Assembly (NCBI RefSeq): GCF_029893805.1
Contig: NZ_JARXYP010000002.1
Location: 8,060,001-8,124,000, forward strand
Origin: Streptomyces sp. SAI-135
GTDB taxonomy: Bacteria > Actinomycetota > Actinomycetes > Streptomycetales > Streptomycetaceae
Length of the DNA stretch: 64,000 nucleotides
Reading direction: 5' to 3'
Shown here: positions 24,400-32,785 of the stretch, piece by piece
How the letters are laid out: each line of letters opens with the position of its first letter
Position numbering within the stretch: position 1 is the first letter of the stretch
Program-made: the position numbers and the translations under genes
Notes under the pieces: generated by a model
The model's input: the letters and a program-made list of their open reading frames with translations, nothing else
Told to the model about the DNA's origin: nothing
The model's database searches: none

Positions 24400-24551
24400 C
24401 CCGTCCCACGGCTCCGCCTCCCACCGCCGGCCCGGTACAAGGGCCGCTGTGGCCCCGGATGCGGGCCGGTCGCCTCATGCGCCGACGGCGGCGGCGGAGT
24501 GGACTGGAGGCACGAGGGGAACGACGCCGATTCCGAGAGGGGGAGAGGACC

Positions 24552-24749
24552 GTGGGTACCAGTCTCACGCCGGAGTTCTGGGAGAGGTTCGTGCTCCTGC
24601 TGTTCGCGTCGATGGGTGTGACCGTCGTCCTCACCGCACTCTTCGACGCACTCGCGCTGCGCGTCGCACGTCGCCGGGCGCAGACGCCCCCCGCTCCGGC
24701 GCCGCCTCGGCCCGTGGAAGCGGACCGGCGTGCGCGCGTGAGCCATTGA
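24552..24749 (+). CDS. Small one-helix membrane protein
   Basis: 65 residues from GTG 24552, preceded by GGGGGAGAGGACC. A single membrane helix (FVLLLFASMGVTVVLTALFDALAL) is followed by an Arg-rich stretch and the Pro-rich tail PAPAPPRPVEADRRARVSH. The tail is duplicated in the next 200 bases. No family was recognised. It is convergent with the usp gene at 25030. Confidence 0.6.
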   Translation: MGTSLTPEFWERFVLLLFASMGVTVVLTALFDALALRVARRRAQTPPAPAPPRPVEADRRARVSH

Positions 24750-25067
24750 GCAACCCGTCGGCCGCCGGCCCGCGAAAGGGCGACGACCGACGGGCCCGGC
24801 CCTTCGGCGGTGGCCTGATCCGCCGGTCGGCTACACGACGACCTCATACGGTCCGACGGCCCGCAGAGCAGACGCCGCCCGGCACCGCCCCCGCACCGGC
24901 GCCGCCTCGGCCCGTGGAAGCGGATCGGCGTGCGCGCGTGAGCCATTGAGCAACCCGTCGGCCGCCGGCCCGCGAAAGGCCACCGCCGACGGGCCCGGCC
25001 CTTCGGCGGTCGCCTGATCCGCCGGTCGGCTACACGACGACCTCATACGGTCCGACGGCCCGCAGAG
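24686..25067. repeat. Tandem duplication of about 180 bp across a convergent junction
   Basis: Copy 1 (about 24686-24867) and copy 2 (about 24886-25066) are near-identical, with a period of 200 bases that drops to 199 after a one-base indel. Each copy holds the last about 19 codons of the small membrane protein gene, its stop, a GC-rich stem (CCCGTCGGC pairing with GCCGACGGG in copy 2), and the last about 13 codons of the convergent usp gene. Copy 1 therefore contains an orphan usp tail and copy 2 an orphan tail of the membrane protein. The gap 24750-25029 holds nothing else. Confidence 0.9.
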
Positions 25068-25539
25068 CCGGCACGGGCCGCTCGGAGACCGGCACCGGCA
25101 CCGCCACCACGGGGACCGGGGAACCCCGAAGGCACTCACGGCCCACGGAGCTGACCGCCGGCCGCGGCCCGTCCTGGACGGGACGGCTGAGGCCCAGGGC
25201 CAGCAGAAGGGCACCGCGCGACTGCTGGAGCAGGACACGCGCAGCCGGGCCCTCGACCAGGACGGCACGCACCGCGGGATCGACCCGGGGGCCGACGGTC
25301 TCCCGGACGGCGGCGGCGAGGACTTCGGCCGCACGCTCCCGCTGAGCCGCCTGCTGGGCGCGGTCACGCACGCGGGCGTAGGGGGCGAGGGCCGGCGCCG
25401 GGTCCCAGGCGTGCACGGCCACGACCTCCGCTCCGAGTCGGCGCGCCGCCTCGGTCGCCCAGCGCAGCGCCGCCCGGGACGCCTCGGAACCGTCGACACC
25501 CACCACGATGCGGTCGCCGCCGTCGGCGTGTTCGGTCAT
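25030..25539 (-). CDS. Universal stress protein, single domain
   Basis: 169 residues, one Usp domain: RIVVGVDGSEASRAALRWATEAARRLGAEVV at the start, then ALLLALGLSRPVQDGPR and PVPVVAVPVPVSE. The usual G-x2-G nucleotide loop is degraded (LALGLSRP), so ATP binding is doubtful. Start ATG 25539 follows GGGAGGCGGCC; the frame extends to 25725 without a comparable site. The 3' end lies in the second copy of a 200-bp tandem duplication. An inverted pair of boxes lies 60-94 bp upstream. Confidence 0.82.
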   Translation of the reverse strand: MTEHADGGDRIVVGVDGSEASRAALRWATEAARRLGAEVVAVHAWDPAPALAPYARVRDRAQQAAQRERAAEVLAAAVRETVGPRVDPAVRAVLVEGPAARVLLQQSRGALLLALGLSRPVQDGPRPAVSSVGRECLRGSPVPVVAVPVPVSERPVPALRAVGPYEVVV

Positions 25540-25598
25540 GGCCGCCTCCCGGATCCGTTTCTGCTTCCACGGTGCTGCGGGGCGGCCGTCAGCGACCC

Positions 25599-25633
25599 GG
25601 GCCGACCGGCACGGTGTTCGTGCCGGTCGGCCC
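25599..25633. promoter_or_regulatory. Inverted pair of DevR-like boxes forming a hairpin
   Basis: GGGCCGACCGGCAC (25599-25612) and GTGCCGGTCGGCCC (25620-25633) are perfect reverse complements of each other around a 7-base loop, and each is itself a near-consensus box, 21 bp apart. The proximal box is 60 bp before the usp start at 25539. The hairpin may also terminate the upstream minus-strand gene ending at 25655. Confidence 0.68.
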
Positions 25634-25654
25634 CTGGTGCGTGCCGTCACCCGG

Positions 25655-25876
25655 TCATGTCCGGTAGTGACGGTGATCCTCGCCGTCTCCGATGAAGTGC
25701 TTCTCGATGACGACCTCGTGCTCACCGGGCCGCCGGACCACGCCCGGCGTCGACATGAACGCGATCAGACCCAGGACGCCGACCGCCATCAGGACGAAGC
25801 CGACGATGAACGAGCTGTACCCGAACACCAGGCCGGCGCCCACCACGGCCGCGCCCATCAGCAGGAGAGGAACCAT
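25655..25876 (-). CDS. Small two-helix membrane protein
   Basis: 73 residues. Two closely spaced membrane helices (VPLLLMGAAVVGAGLVFGY and FIVGFVLMAVGVLGLIAFM) are followed by a charged tail with VVRRPGEHEVVIEKHF. Start 25876 follows a GGAGACAG site. No family was recognised. It lies between two stress genes on the same strand and is probably transcribed with the CBS-BON gene upstream (34 bp gap). Confidence 0.6.
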   Translation of the reverse strand: MVPLLLMGAAVVGAGLVFGYSSFIVGFVLMAVGVLGLIAFMSTPGVVRRPGEHEVVIEKHFIGDGEDHRHYRT

Positions 25877-25910
25877 GACTGTCTCCGATCGTCCGTGTGA
25901 CCGGCAAGGG

Positions 25911-26627
25911 TCACAACTTGCGCAGCCAGTTGTCGGCCACGCCGTGCAGGGCCTGTTCGGCCGGCTGGAGCCGCGCGTCGTCGAGCCGGTACGTGAGGCG
26001 GTCGACCACGCCCACGACCCCGTCCACCCGCCCGGTGGTGCGCAGGGCGATGGACTTCTCGCTGCGGCGTTCCAGCTCCCCCGCGAGGGTCACCACACCA
26101 TTGCGAACGGAGACAGTGACGTTCTGCGGAGCCAGCCACAGGGTGTTGAGGAGCACCTCCTGCTGCACCGCGCGGCGGATCTCCTCGTCGCTGCGCAGGA
26201 AGACCTCCAGGAGATCGCGGCGGGTGACGATGCCGACGAGCCGGTCCTCCTCGTCCACCACGGGCAGCCGTTCGACGCGGCGGTGGGCCATGAGCCGGGC
26301 GGCCTCGGGAATCGTGTCGTCGGCCCGCACGGTGACGGCCGGTGCCGACATGAGTCCGCCGGCGGTCCGGGCCCGGCTCTTCGCCGCGGTTCTGCGGCTG
26401 CCACGGCGCAGACGCCCCCGCCACGGACGGGTGCGGGTGCCCATGGCCTGCCGGAGCATCAGGTCCGTCTCCGAGATCACCCCGAGGACCTTGTCGTCCT
26501 CGTCGACGACCGGCACCCCACTGATGCGGTGGTCGCCCAGCACCCGGGCGACTTGCTTGAACGGGGTGTCGCAGGTGACGGCGACGACGTCCCCGACCAT
26601 CACGGAGCCGATCTTCGTGGCTTTCAT
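25911..26627 (-). CDS. CBS-pair and BON domain protein
   Basis: 238 residues: CBS 1 (SVMVGDVVAVTCDTPFKQVARVL... VPVVDEDDKVLGVISETDLML), an Arg-rich insert (about 85-105), CBS 2 (VERLPVVDEEDRLVGIVTRRDLL), then BON (VTVSVRNGVVTLAGELERRSE, VDGVVGVVDRLTYRLDD). GTGAAGGAGGACCAGCC precedes ATG 26627. Closest relative in the window is 47724-48455, sharing the C-terminal EQALHGVADxWLR motif. Probable adenine-nucleotide sensor; target unknown. Confidence 0.88.
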   Translation of the reverse strand: MKATKIGSVMVGDVVAVTCDTPFKQVARVLGDHRISGVPVVDEDDKVLGVISETDLMLRQAMGTRTRPWRGRLRRGSRRTAAKSRARTAGGLMSAPAVTVRADDTIPEAARLMAHRRVERLPVVDEEDRLVGIVTRRDLLEVFLRSDEEIRRAVQQEVLLNTLWLAPQNVTVSVRNGVVTLAGELERRSEKSIALRTTGRVDGVVGVVDRLTYRLDDARLQPAEQALHGVADNWLRKL

Positions 26628-26687
26628 GGCTGGTCCTCCTTCACTGCCTTCGCTTTCAGCGTCGAGCCGGACCCCGTACCTGCCCAG

Positions 26688-26772
26688 GGGCTGAGCGGGC
26701 CGGTCACCGGGCCGAGTGGCCCTCGCCGGCACGGGTCGTTCCCCGCTGTCCCGCGCGGGGGCCGAACGGCCC
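26688..26772. promoter_or_regulatory. Divergent DevR-like boxes between CBS-BON and usp
   Basis: GGGCTGAGCGGGCC (26688-26701) and GGGCCGAGTGGCCC (26709-26722) are 21 bp apart, 61 bp before the CBS-BON start at 26627. GGGCCGAACGGCCC (26759-26772, perfect) is 88 bp before the usp start at 26860. Confidence 0.68.
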
Positions 26773-26859
26773 CTGGCGAAGACCGGCCATCGGAGCGACC
26801 GTGAAGGTGGAGCCCCGTGCCGCACGCCCCGTGCGGTCCGACGAAAGGTGGTGGGGACG

Positions 26860-27735
26860 GTGGAGCTGCCCCTGATCGTGGGAGTCGACGGATCGGACTC
26901 GAGCCTGGTCGCGCTCGACTGGGCGGTGGACGAGGCGGCCCGCCAGGGCCTGCCGCTGAGGCTGGTGTACGCATCGCTGTGGGAGCGCTACGAGGATGTC
27001 GCACCCTCCGCGGGCCTCGACCGTCCGACCGAACAGGTGATGGCGGAGAACATCGTGGGGACCGCGGCGGAGCGCGCCCAGCGGCGCAACCCCGACGTGA
27101 AGGTGTCCGCGGAAGTGGTTCCCGAGGAGGCGGTGGACGCGCTTCTTCGCGAAGGTCACAACGCTTCCGCGCTGGTGACGGGTTCGCGGGGACGCGGCGA
27201 GCTGAAGGGCCTGCTGCTCGGTTCGGTCGGTCTGGCCGTGGCGGCCCGGGCGCACTGCCCGGTGATCGTGGTCCGGGGTGACAAGGCCGGCGTGGCGGGA
27301 ACGCACGAACGGATCGTGCTCGGCGCGGGCGATCCCGCGTCCGGCGGTGAGGCCGTGCGCTTCGCCTTCCGCGAGGCCGAGACGCGCGGCGCCGTTCTCG
27401 ACGTCGTACGCTCCTGGCGCTGCCCCGCGCACGAGGGCGCCGACGAGCCCCGGCTGGCCGAGGACCCGGCGCACCTGCACGAGGAGCGGGCGTCCGCGCA
27501 GCTCGACGCCCTGCTGTACGACGCGGTGGCCGACCACCCGGGGGTCCGGGTACGCCGCAGCACCGTCGAGGGTGCGGCGCGCAAGGTGCTGCTGAACCGC
27601 TCCGCCGCCGCGGACCTGGTGATCGTCGGAGCGCGTCGGCGGACCGGTCACTTCGGTCTGCAACTGGGCCGGGTGGCCCATACGTTGCTGCACCACGCGC
27701 AGTGCCCGGTGGCGATCGTGCCCCAGCGGGTGTGA
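26860..27735 (+). CDS. Universal stress protein, tandem Usp domains
   Basis: 291 residues. Domain 1: LIVGVDGSDSSLVALDWAVDEAARQGLPLRLV and VTGSRGRGELKGLLLGSVGLAVAARAHCPVIVV; domain 2: RIVLGAGDPASGG through VGARRRTGHFGLQLGRVAHTLLHHAQCPVAIVPQ. Start GTG 26860 follows GGTGGGGAC; upstream GTGs at 26848 and 26851 remain possible. The GH65 gene starts 60 bp later and may be in the same unit. Confidence 0.88.
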   Translation: MELPLIVGVDGSDSSLVALDWAVDEAARQGLPLRLVYASLWERYEDVAPSAGLDRPTEQVMAENIVGTAAERAQRRNPDVKVSAEVVPEEAVDALLREGHNASALVTGSRGRGELKGLLLGSVGLAVAARAHCPVIVVRGDKAGVAGTHERIVLGAGDPASGGEAVRFAFREAETRGAVLDVVRSWRCPAHEGADEPRLAEDPAHLHEERASAQLDALLYDAVADHPGVRVRRSTVEGAARKVLLNRSAAADLVIVGARRRTGHFGLQLGRVAHTLLHHAQCPVAIVPQRV

Positions 27736-27794
27736 ACGTGCGTCGGCCCGGTTGAGCAGGCTCCCGGGGAACTGCTGGTGTGAGGAGGGTCGAC

Positions 27795-30164
27795 GTGACG
27801 GGCTGGACCTGGGAGTACGAGGGTTACGTTCCCGCGGACGAGCGGCTGCGGGAGTCGCTGTGCACCTTGGGCAACGGCCGCTTCGCCACCCGGGGAGCGC
27901 TTCCCGAGTGCGCCGCGGACGAGGTCCACCACCCGGGGACGTACGTCGCGGGCTGTTACAACCGGCTCACCTCCGAGGTGTCCGGCCGCCAGGTCGAGAA
28001 CGAGGACATGGTCAACGTGCCCGACTGGCTGTCCCTGCGGTTCCGCCTCCCCGGCGGGCAGTGGCTGACACCCGACAACGCCACCGTCCTCGATCACCGC
28101 ACGGACCTGCACCTGGACTCCGGACTGCTGGAGCGGCGCACGCGGTACGGGCTCGGCGAGGGCCGGGAGCTGGAGGTGCGTCAGCAGCGTCTGGTGCACA
28201 TGGCGGACCCTCATCTTGCCGCCCTGCGCACCGAGTTCACGGCCCATGGATTCTCGGGCGTGCTGGAGGTCGAGGCGGCGCTCGACGGCGGCGTCACGAA
28301 CTCCGGTGTGGCCCGCTACCGCGACCTCGACGGCCGTCATCTCACCCATGTGCAGGCCGGTACGGCCACCGGGGACACGGTGTGGCTGCGCTGCCGCACC
28401 CGCACCTCGGACATCCGGATCGGCATGGCGGCCCGGCTGACCGCCGGGGCCGAGGTGACGCCCGGACACGACGAGCTGCGTGCCGTCCAGTGCCTGCGCC
28501 CGGAGCTGTCGGCGGGCCGTACGGTCACCGTCGACAAGACGGTGGCCCTGCACACCTCGCGCGACCCGGCCATCAGCGATCCGCTGTACGCCGCCGTCGA
28601 GCGGGTCGGACGGGCACCCGGCTTCGAGGAGCTCCTCGAATCGCACCTGACGGCGTGGGACCAGCTGTGGCGCCGCGCCGACCTCGACGTCCCCGGGGAG
28701 TCGGGCCGCATCCTGCGCCTGCACCTGTTCCACGTGCTCCAGACGCTGTCCCCGCACACCGCGGACCTCGACGTCGGGGTGCCGGCGCGTGGACTGCACG
28801 GCGAGGCCTATCGCGGGCACGTCTTCTGGGACGAGCTGTTCGTCCTGCCCTATCTGAACCTGCACTTCCCCGAGGTCTCCCGGGCCCTGCTGCGTTACCG
28901 TCACCGCCGCCTGGAACGGGCCTGCACCGCCGCCCGGGCGGTGGGCCGCCGCGGGGCGATGTACCCGTGGCAGAGCGGCAGCGACGGACGCGAGGAGACC
29001 CAGCAGCTGCACCTCAACCCCCGTTCCGGACGCTGGCTGCCGGACCACTCGCACCTCCAGCACCATGTCGGCTCGGCGATCGCGTACAACGTGTGGCAGT
29101 ACTGCCAGGCCAGCGGTGACACGGAGTTCCTGCACACCAAGGGCGCCGAGATGCTGCTGCAGATCGCGCGCTTCTGGGCCGACTCCGCCGTCTGGGACGC
29201 GGGCCTCGGGCGCCACCGGATCAGGGGCGTGGTGGGGCCCGACGAGTACCACGAGGCCTACCCCGGAGCTCCTGGCCCCGGCCTCGACGACAACACGTAC
29301 ACCAACGTCACCGCCGCCTGGGTGCTCGCCCGCACGCTGGAGCTGATGGAGAACCTGCCCGAGCCGCGCCGCCGGGAACTCGTCGAACGCACGGGACTGG
29401 ACGGCGGCGAGCTGGAGCAGTGGGAGGACGTCTCCCGCACCCTGCACGTGCCCTTCCACAGCGGTGTCATCAGCCAGTTCGACGGCTACGGCGACCTCGT
29501 CGAACTCGACTGGGAGCGCTACCGGGAGAAGTACGGCGACATCCGGCGCCTGGACCGGATCCTGGAGGCGGAGGGCGACACCGTCAACCGGTACCAGGCG
29601 TCCAAGCAGGCCGACGTGCTGATGCTCGGCTACCTCTTCTCACCCGGTGAACTCCGGGGCCTGTTCCAGCGCCTGGGATACCGCCTGGACGACGACACCT
29701 GGCACCGCACCGTCGACCACTACCTGCACCGCACCAGCCACGGCTCGACGCTCAGCGGGCTGGTCCACGGCTGGATCCTGGCCCGGGCCCGGCGCGCCGA
29801 GGCGTGGAAGTTCTGCCAGGAGGCACTCCAGGGCGACATCGCCGACGTCCAGGGCGGCACCACCGGGGAGGGCATCCACCTCGGCGCCATGGCCGGCACC
29901 CTCGACCTCGTCCAGCGTGGCCTGACGGGGCTGGAGACCCGCCAGGGCGCCCTGTGGCTGGACCCGGTGCCGCTGCCCGAGCTGTCGTCCTACGGCTTCG
30001 CCCTGCGCTACCAGGGCCACTGGGGCGTACGGCTGCGCCTGGAACACGGCCGGCTGGAGATCGCCGTACCGTCGTCCGACCGCTCACCCATCGACGTACA
30101 ACTGCCGGACCGCGCGGTCTGCGTGCGGCCGGGGGAGACGGTCCGCCTGCTGCTGACCGACTGA
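27795..30164 (+). CDS. Glycoside hydrolase family 65 phosphorylase
   Basis: 789 residues. The GH65 signature is complete: N-terminal super-sandwich (LCTLGNGRFATRGA), HGEAYRGHVFWDELFVLPYLNLHFPEVSRALLRYR, RGAMYPWQSGSDGREETQ, and GVVGPDEYHEAYPG with general acid E484, then a KQADVLMLGYLF and HGSTLSGLVHGWILAR region. The family phosphorolyses trehalose, maltose, kojibiose or nigerose to beta-glucose-1-phosphate plus glucose, saving one ATP relative to hydrolysis; the substrate cannot be read. Rv2006 (otsB1), in the DosR regulon, contains a GH65 part. GTG 27795 follows TGAGGAGGG. Confidence 0.9.
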   Translation: MTGWTWEYEGYVPADERLRESLCTLGNGRFATRGALPECAADEVHHPGTYVAGCYNRLTSEVSGRQVENEDMVNVPDWLSLRFRLPGGQWLTPDNATVLDHRTDLHLDSGLLERRTRYGLGEGRELEVRQQRLVHMADPHLAALRTEFTAHGFSGVLEVEAALDGGVTNSGVARYRDLDGRHLTHVQAGTATGDTVWLRCRTRTSDIRIGMAARLTAGAEVTPGHDELRAVQCLRPELSAGRTVTVDKTVALHTSRDPAISDPLYAAVERVGRAPGFEELLESHLTAWDQLWRRADLDVPGESGRILRLHLFHVLQTLSPHTADLDVGVPARGLHGEAYRGHVFWDELFVLPYLNLHFPEVSRALLRYRHRRLERACTAARAVGRRGAMYPWQSGSDGREETQQLHLNPRSGRWLPDHSHLQHHVGSAIAYNVWQYCQASGDTEFLHTKGAEMLLQIARFWADSAVWDAGLGRHRIRGVVGPDEYHEAYPGAPGPGLDDNTYTNVTAAWVLARTLELMENLPEPRRRELVERTGLDGGELEQWEDVSRTLHVPFHSGVISQFDGYGDLVELDWERYREKYGDIRRLDRILEAEGDTVNRYQASKQADVLMLGYLFSPGELRGLFQRLGYRLDDDTWHRTVDHYLHRTSHGSTLSGLVHGWILARARRAEAWKFCQEALQGDIADVQGGTTGEGIHLGAMAGTLDLVQRGLTGLETRQGALWLDPVPLPELSSYGFALRYQGHWGVRLRLEHGRLEIAVPSSDRSPIDVQLPDRAVCVRPGETVRLLLTD

Positions 30165-30170
30165 ACACCG

Positions 30171-30205
30171 GGGCCGGACGGCCCCGCGCACAGCCCTGAT
30201 GGCCC
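30171..30205. promoter_or_regulatory. Paired DevR-like boxes before usp
   Basis: GGGCCGGACGGCCC (30171-30184, perfect) and AGCCCTGATGGCCC (30192-30205, weaker) are 21 bp apart, ending 70 bp before the usp start at 30276. Confidence 0.6.
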
Positions 30206-30275
30206 CTCCTCGGCCGCCCGGCGGGACGCCACGCTGGGCGTGAGAAGCAGTGGGAGTGAGGGTGAGGTGTACGTC

Positions 30276-31157
30276 ATGCTCGCGTCGGTGATCGCAGGAG
30301 TGGACGGATCGGCCGAGAGCCTGGCCGCGGCCGAATGGGCCGCCCGTGAGGCGCAGCGCCGGGGCCGGAAGCTGCGGCTGGTGCACGCCTGGCAACGAGG
30401 CCCGGGTGCCGGCCGGGAGGCGTCGGCGGGCGCGGTGCAGCGCCACTTGGCGCGACGGGTCCTGCGGCAGGCGGAGGACCGGGTCCGTGCGACGAGCCCC
30501 GGCACGCGCCTCGACGACGAGCCGGCACAGGGCCCGGCCACCGAGGTGCTGCTGCGCGCCGCCGAGCAGGCGGACCTGCTGGTGCTGGGCTCGCGCGGGC
30601 TGAGCGGCTTCACCGGATTCCTCGTGGGATCCGTGGCGTTGGGCGTGATCGCGAAGGCCGAACGCCCCGTGGTGCTCGTCCGGGCCGGGGAGGAGGCCGC
30701 TGACGAACACCTGCCTGCGGCGGACGGCAGCGCGTCCACGCGCACCGGTTGTCGCGACGTGGTGCTCGGCGTCGATGTCGCCGACGTGTGCGACGAGGTG
30801 ATCGGGTTCGCCTTCGAGGAGGCCAGGCTGCGCGGCACCCGGCTGCGGGCGGTGTATGCCCGGCAGGCCGGTGCTCCGCTGGGCACGGGACCGCGCGAGG
30901 CCTCCGCGGACCCGTCGCGCGAACTCCTCGACGACAGGCTGCGGGCGTGGGAGGAGAAGTACCCCGACGTCGAGGTCCTGACGACCGTCGCCACCGGAAG
31001 GGCTCAGTCCGTGCTGGTGCGCGCCGCCTCCGGTGCTTCCCTTCTCGTCGTGGGCCACCGGCTCACCGAGCGGCCCGTGGGGCCCCGTACCGGTCCCGTC
31101 ACCCACGCCGTCGTCCACCACGTGGACTGCCCGGTGGCCGTGGTCCCGCACTCCTGA
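30276..31157 (+). CDS. Universal stress protein, tandem Usp domains
   Basis: 293 residues. VIAGVDGSAESLAAAEWAAREAQRR opens domain 1, with VLGSRGLSGFTGFLVGSVALGV as nucleotide loop; domain 2 starts DVVLGVDVADVCDEV and closes GPRTGPVTHAVVHHVDCPVAVVPHS. It is strongly similar to the Usp at 60792-61679, sharing the GFTGFLVGSVALGV stretch and much of both domain openings, so the two are recent paralogues placed at distant points in the island. ATG 30276 follows GGGTGAGGTGTACGTC. Confidence 0.9.
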   Translation: MLASVIAGVDGSAESLAAAEWAAREAQRRGRKLRLVHAWQRGPGAGREASAGAVQRHLARRVLRQAEDRVRATSPGTRLDDEPAQGPATEVLLRAAEQADLLVLGSRGLSGFTGFLVGSVALGVIAKAERPVVLVRAGEEAADEHLPAADGSASTRTGCRDVVLGVDVADVCDEVIGFAFEEARLRGTRLRAVYARQAGAPLGTGPREASADPSRELLDDRLRAWEEKYPDVEVLTTVATGRAQSVLVRAASGASLLVVGHRLTERPVGPRTGPVTHAVVHHVDCPVAVVPHS

Positions 31158-31190
31158 GGACACATCCGGGCCGGGCGGGCACCCCGCGCC

Positions 31191-31224
31191 GGGACCAATG
31201 GCCCGGGTGCGGGACCTGTGGCCG
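31191..31224. promoter_or_regulatory. Paired DevR-like boxes before the arginine operon
   Basis: GGGACCAATGGCCC (31191-31204) and GGGACCTGTGGCCG (31211-31224) are 20 bp apart, 78 bp before the permease start at 31303. These have A instead of C at position 4, as in GGGAC-type DosR boxes. Confidence 0.58.
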
Positions 31225-31302
31225 CTCACCCGGCCGGACGTGGCGGAGAAGGATCGAAGCAGGAGGGAGACCTCAGCGGCTTCGAGCAGAGGGAGTACAG
31301 CC

Positions 31303-32766
31303 ATGTCCAGGTCGGCGAGGGGCGGGGCAAGGCCCGCTCCCGGAGCGCAACTCGGCCTGTCCGCCGCGTCCGCGCTGGTCATCGGCAGCATCATCGGTAC
31401 CGGAGTCTTCGCCCTGCCGTCGGCGCTCGCACCCTACGGGCCCATCGCCCTCGTGGCGTTCGGCGCCGTCACCCTCGGCGCACTCGCCCTGGCCGTGACG
31501 TTCGGGTCGCTGTCCCGGCGTGTCCCGGCGAGCGGCGGCCCGTACGTGTACGCCCGCGAGGCCTTCGGCGAGTTCACCGGGTTCCTCAACGCGTGGTCGT
31601 ACTGGATCACCGCCTGGGCCGGGAACGCGGCGATCGCGGTGGCCTGGGTCGGCTACGTCGAGGTCTTCCTCAACACCGGCCACAGGACCGGGTTCTCGAT
31701 CCTCATCGCGCTCGTCGGGCTGTGGATCCCGGCCGCGGTCAACCTCAGCGGAGTGCGCAACACCGGCGCCTTCCAGCTGATCACCACGGTGCTGAAGTTC
31801 GTCCCGCTGGTCCTGATGGCCACCCTCGGTCTGCTGTTCATCGACCCGGACAACTTCGGCGCCTTCAACGCCAGTGACCAGTCGGCGCTCGGCGCGATCT
31901 CGGCCGCCGGGGCCATCGCCCTGTTCAGCTACCTCGGCCTGGAGGCCGCCTCCGTGGTCGCCGGCCGGGTCCGCGATCCCGAGCGCAATGTGCCGCGCGC
32001 CACCGTCTACGGCACCCTCGCCTGTGCCGTCATCTACCTCCTCGGCACCCTCGCGGTCTTCGGCACCGTCTCGCACGGCGAACTCGGCGCCTCCACCGCC
32101 CCGTTCACCGACGCCGCCAACAACATCGTCGGCGGCACCTGGGCGGGTGACGCCGTCGCCGCGGCCGCCGTCGTCTCCGGCATCGGCGCCCTGAACGGCT
32201 GGACCATGCTGTGCGCGGAGATGCCGTACGCCGCCGCCCGCGACGGGCTCTTCCCCGAGGCCTTCGCCCGGCTGCGCGGCACGAGCGGTGTCCCGGCCTT
32301 CGGCATCGTCGCCTCGACCGTACTGGCCTCGCTGATCACCGTGTTCAGTTACACCCGCTTCGAGGACGTCTTCACGCGCATCGTGCTGCTGAGCGTGCTC
32401 ACCGCCGTGATCCCGTACCTGTTCTCCGCCGCCGCCCAGCTGTACTGGCTGCTGGCCCGGGGCCGGGACAACCTGAGCCCGCGCCGCCTCGCCCGGGACG
32501 GGACCGTCGCCGCACTCGCCATGGCCTTCTCCTACTGGTCGATCCAGGGCAGCGGCTACCAGACCGTCTACTACGGCCTGTTCGTGCTGCTGCTCGGCCT
32601 GCCGGTCTACGTCTGGCTCAAGCGGGACCGCGGCGAGTACGGCACCGGGACGTCCGCCGCGCCGGGGGCCCCGCGGGCCCGGGCGCCCGAGACACCACCG
32701 TCGGCCCTCCCGCGGATCCCGCGGGCCCGCCGCCCCCGCGGGTCCTTCCTCCGCCACCACGACTGA
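31303..32766 (+). CDS. APC-family amino acid permease, probable arginine/ornithine antiporter
   Basis: 487 residues with about twelve membrane helices. The first helix holds the APC consensus GSIIGTGVFALPSAL; SLSRRVPASGGPYVYAREAFG follows, and GAIALFSYLGLEAASVVAGRVRDPERNVPRATVYG is typical of this transporter group. The C-terminal tail (about 450-487) is basic, Pro-rich and cytoplasmic. Being first in a cluster with arcA, arcB and arcC, it probably exchanges arginine for ornithine (the ArcD role). Substrate specificity is inferred from context. GAGGGAGTACAGCC precedes the ATG. Confidence 0.82.
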   Translation: MSRSARGGARPAPGAQLGLSAASALVIGSIIGTGVFALPSALAPYGPIALVAFGAVTLGALALAVTFGSLSRRVPASGGPYVYAREAFGEFTGFLNAWSYWITAWAGNAAIAVAWVGYVEVFLNTGHRTGFSILIALVGLWIPAAVNLSGVRNTGAFQLITTVLKFVPLVLMATLGLLFIDPDNFGAFNASDQSALGAISAAGAIALFSYLGLEAASVVAGRVRDPERNVPRATVYGTLACAVIYLLGTLAVFGTVSHGELGASTAPFTDAANNIVGGTWAGDAVAAAAVVSGIGALNGWTMLCAEMPYAAARDGLFPEAFARLRGTSGVPAFGIVASTVLASLITVFSYTRFEDVFTRIVLLSVLTAVIPYLFSAAAQLYWLLARGRDNLSPRRLARDGTVAALAMAFSYWSIQGSGYQTVYYGLFVLLLGLPVYVWLKRDRGEYGTGTSAAPGAPRARAPETPPSALPRIPRARRPRGSFLRHHD

Positions 32767-32785
32767 GCCGTCCGGAAGGATTGTC

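Noticed and set aside
24686..25067. CRISPR-like or mobile-element origin of the 200-bp repeat
   Set aside because: There are only two copies, the unit contains gene ends rather than spacers, and there are no inverted terminal repeats or transposase.
25899..26424. Other-frame ORFs across the CBS-BON gene
   Set aside because: They are shadows of the clear CBS-BON frame.
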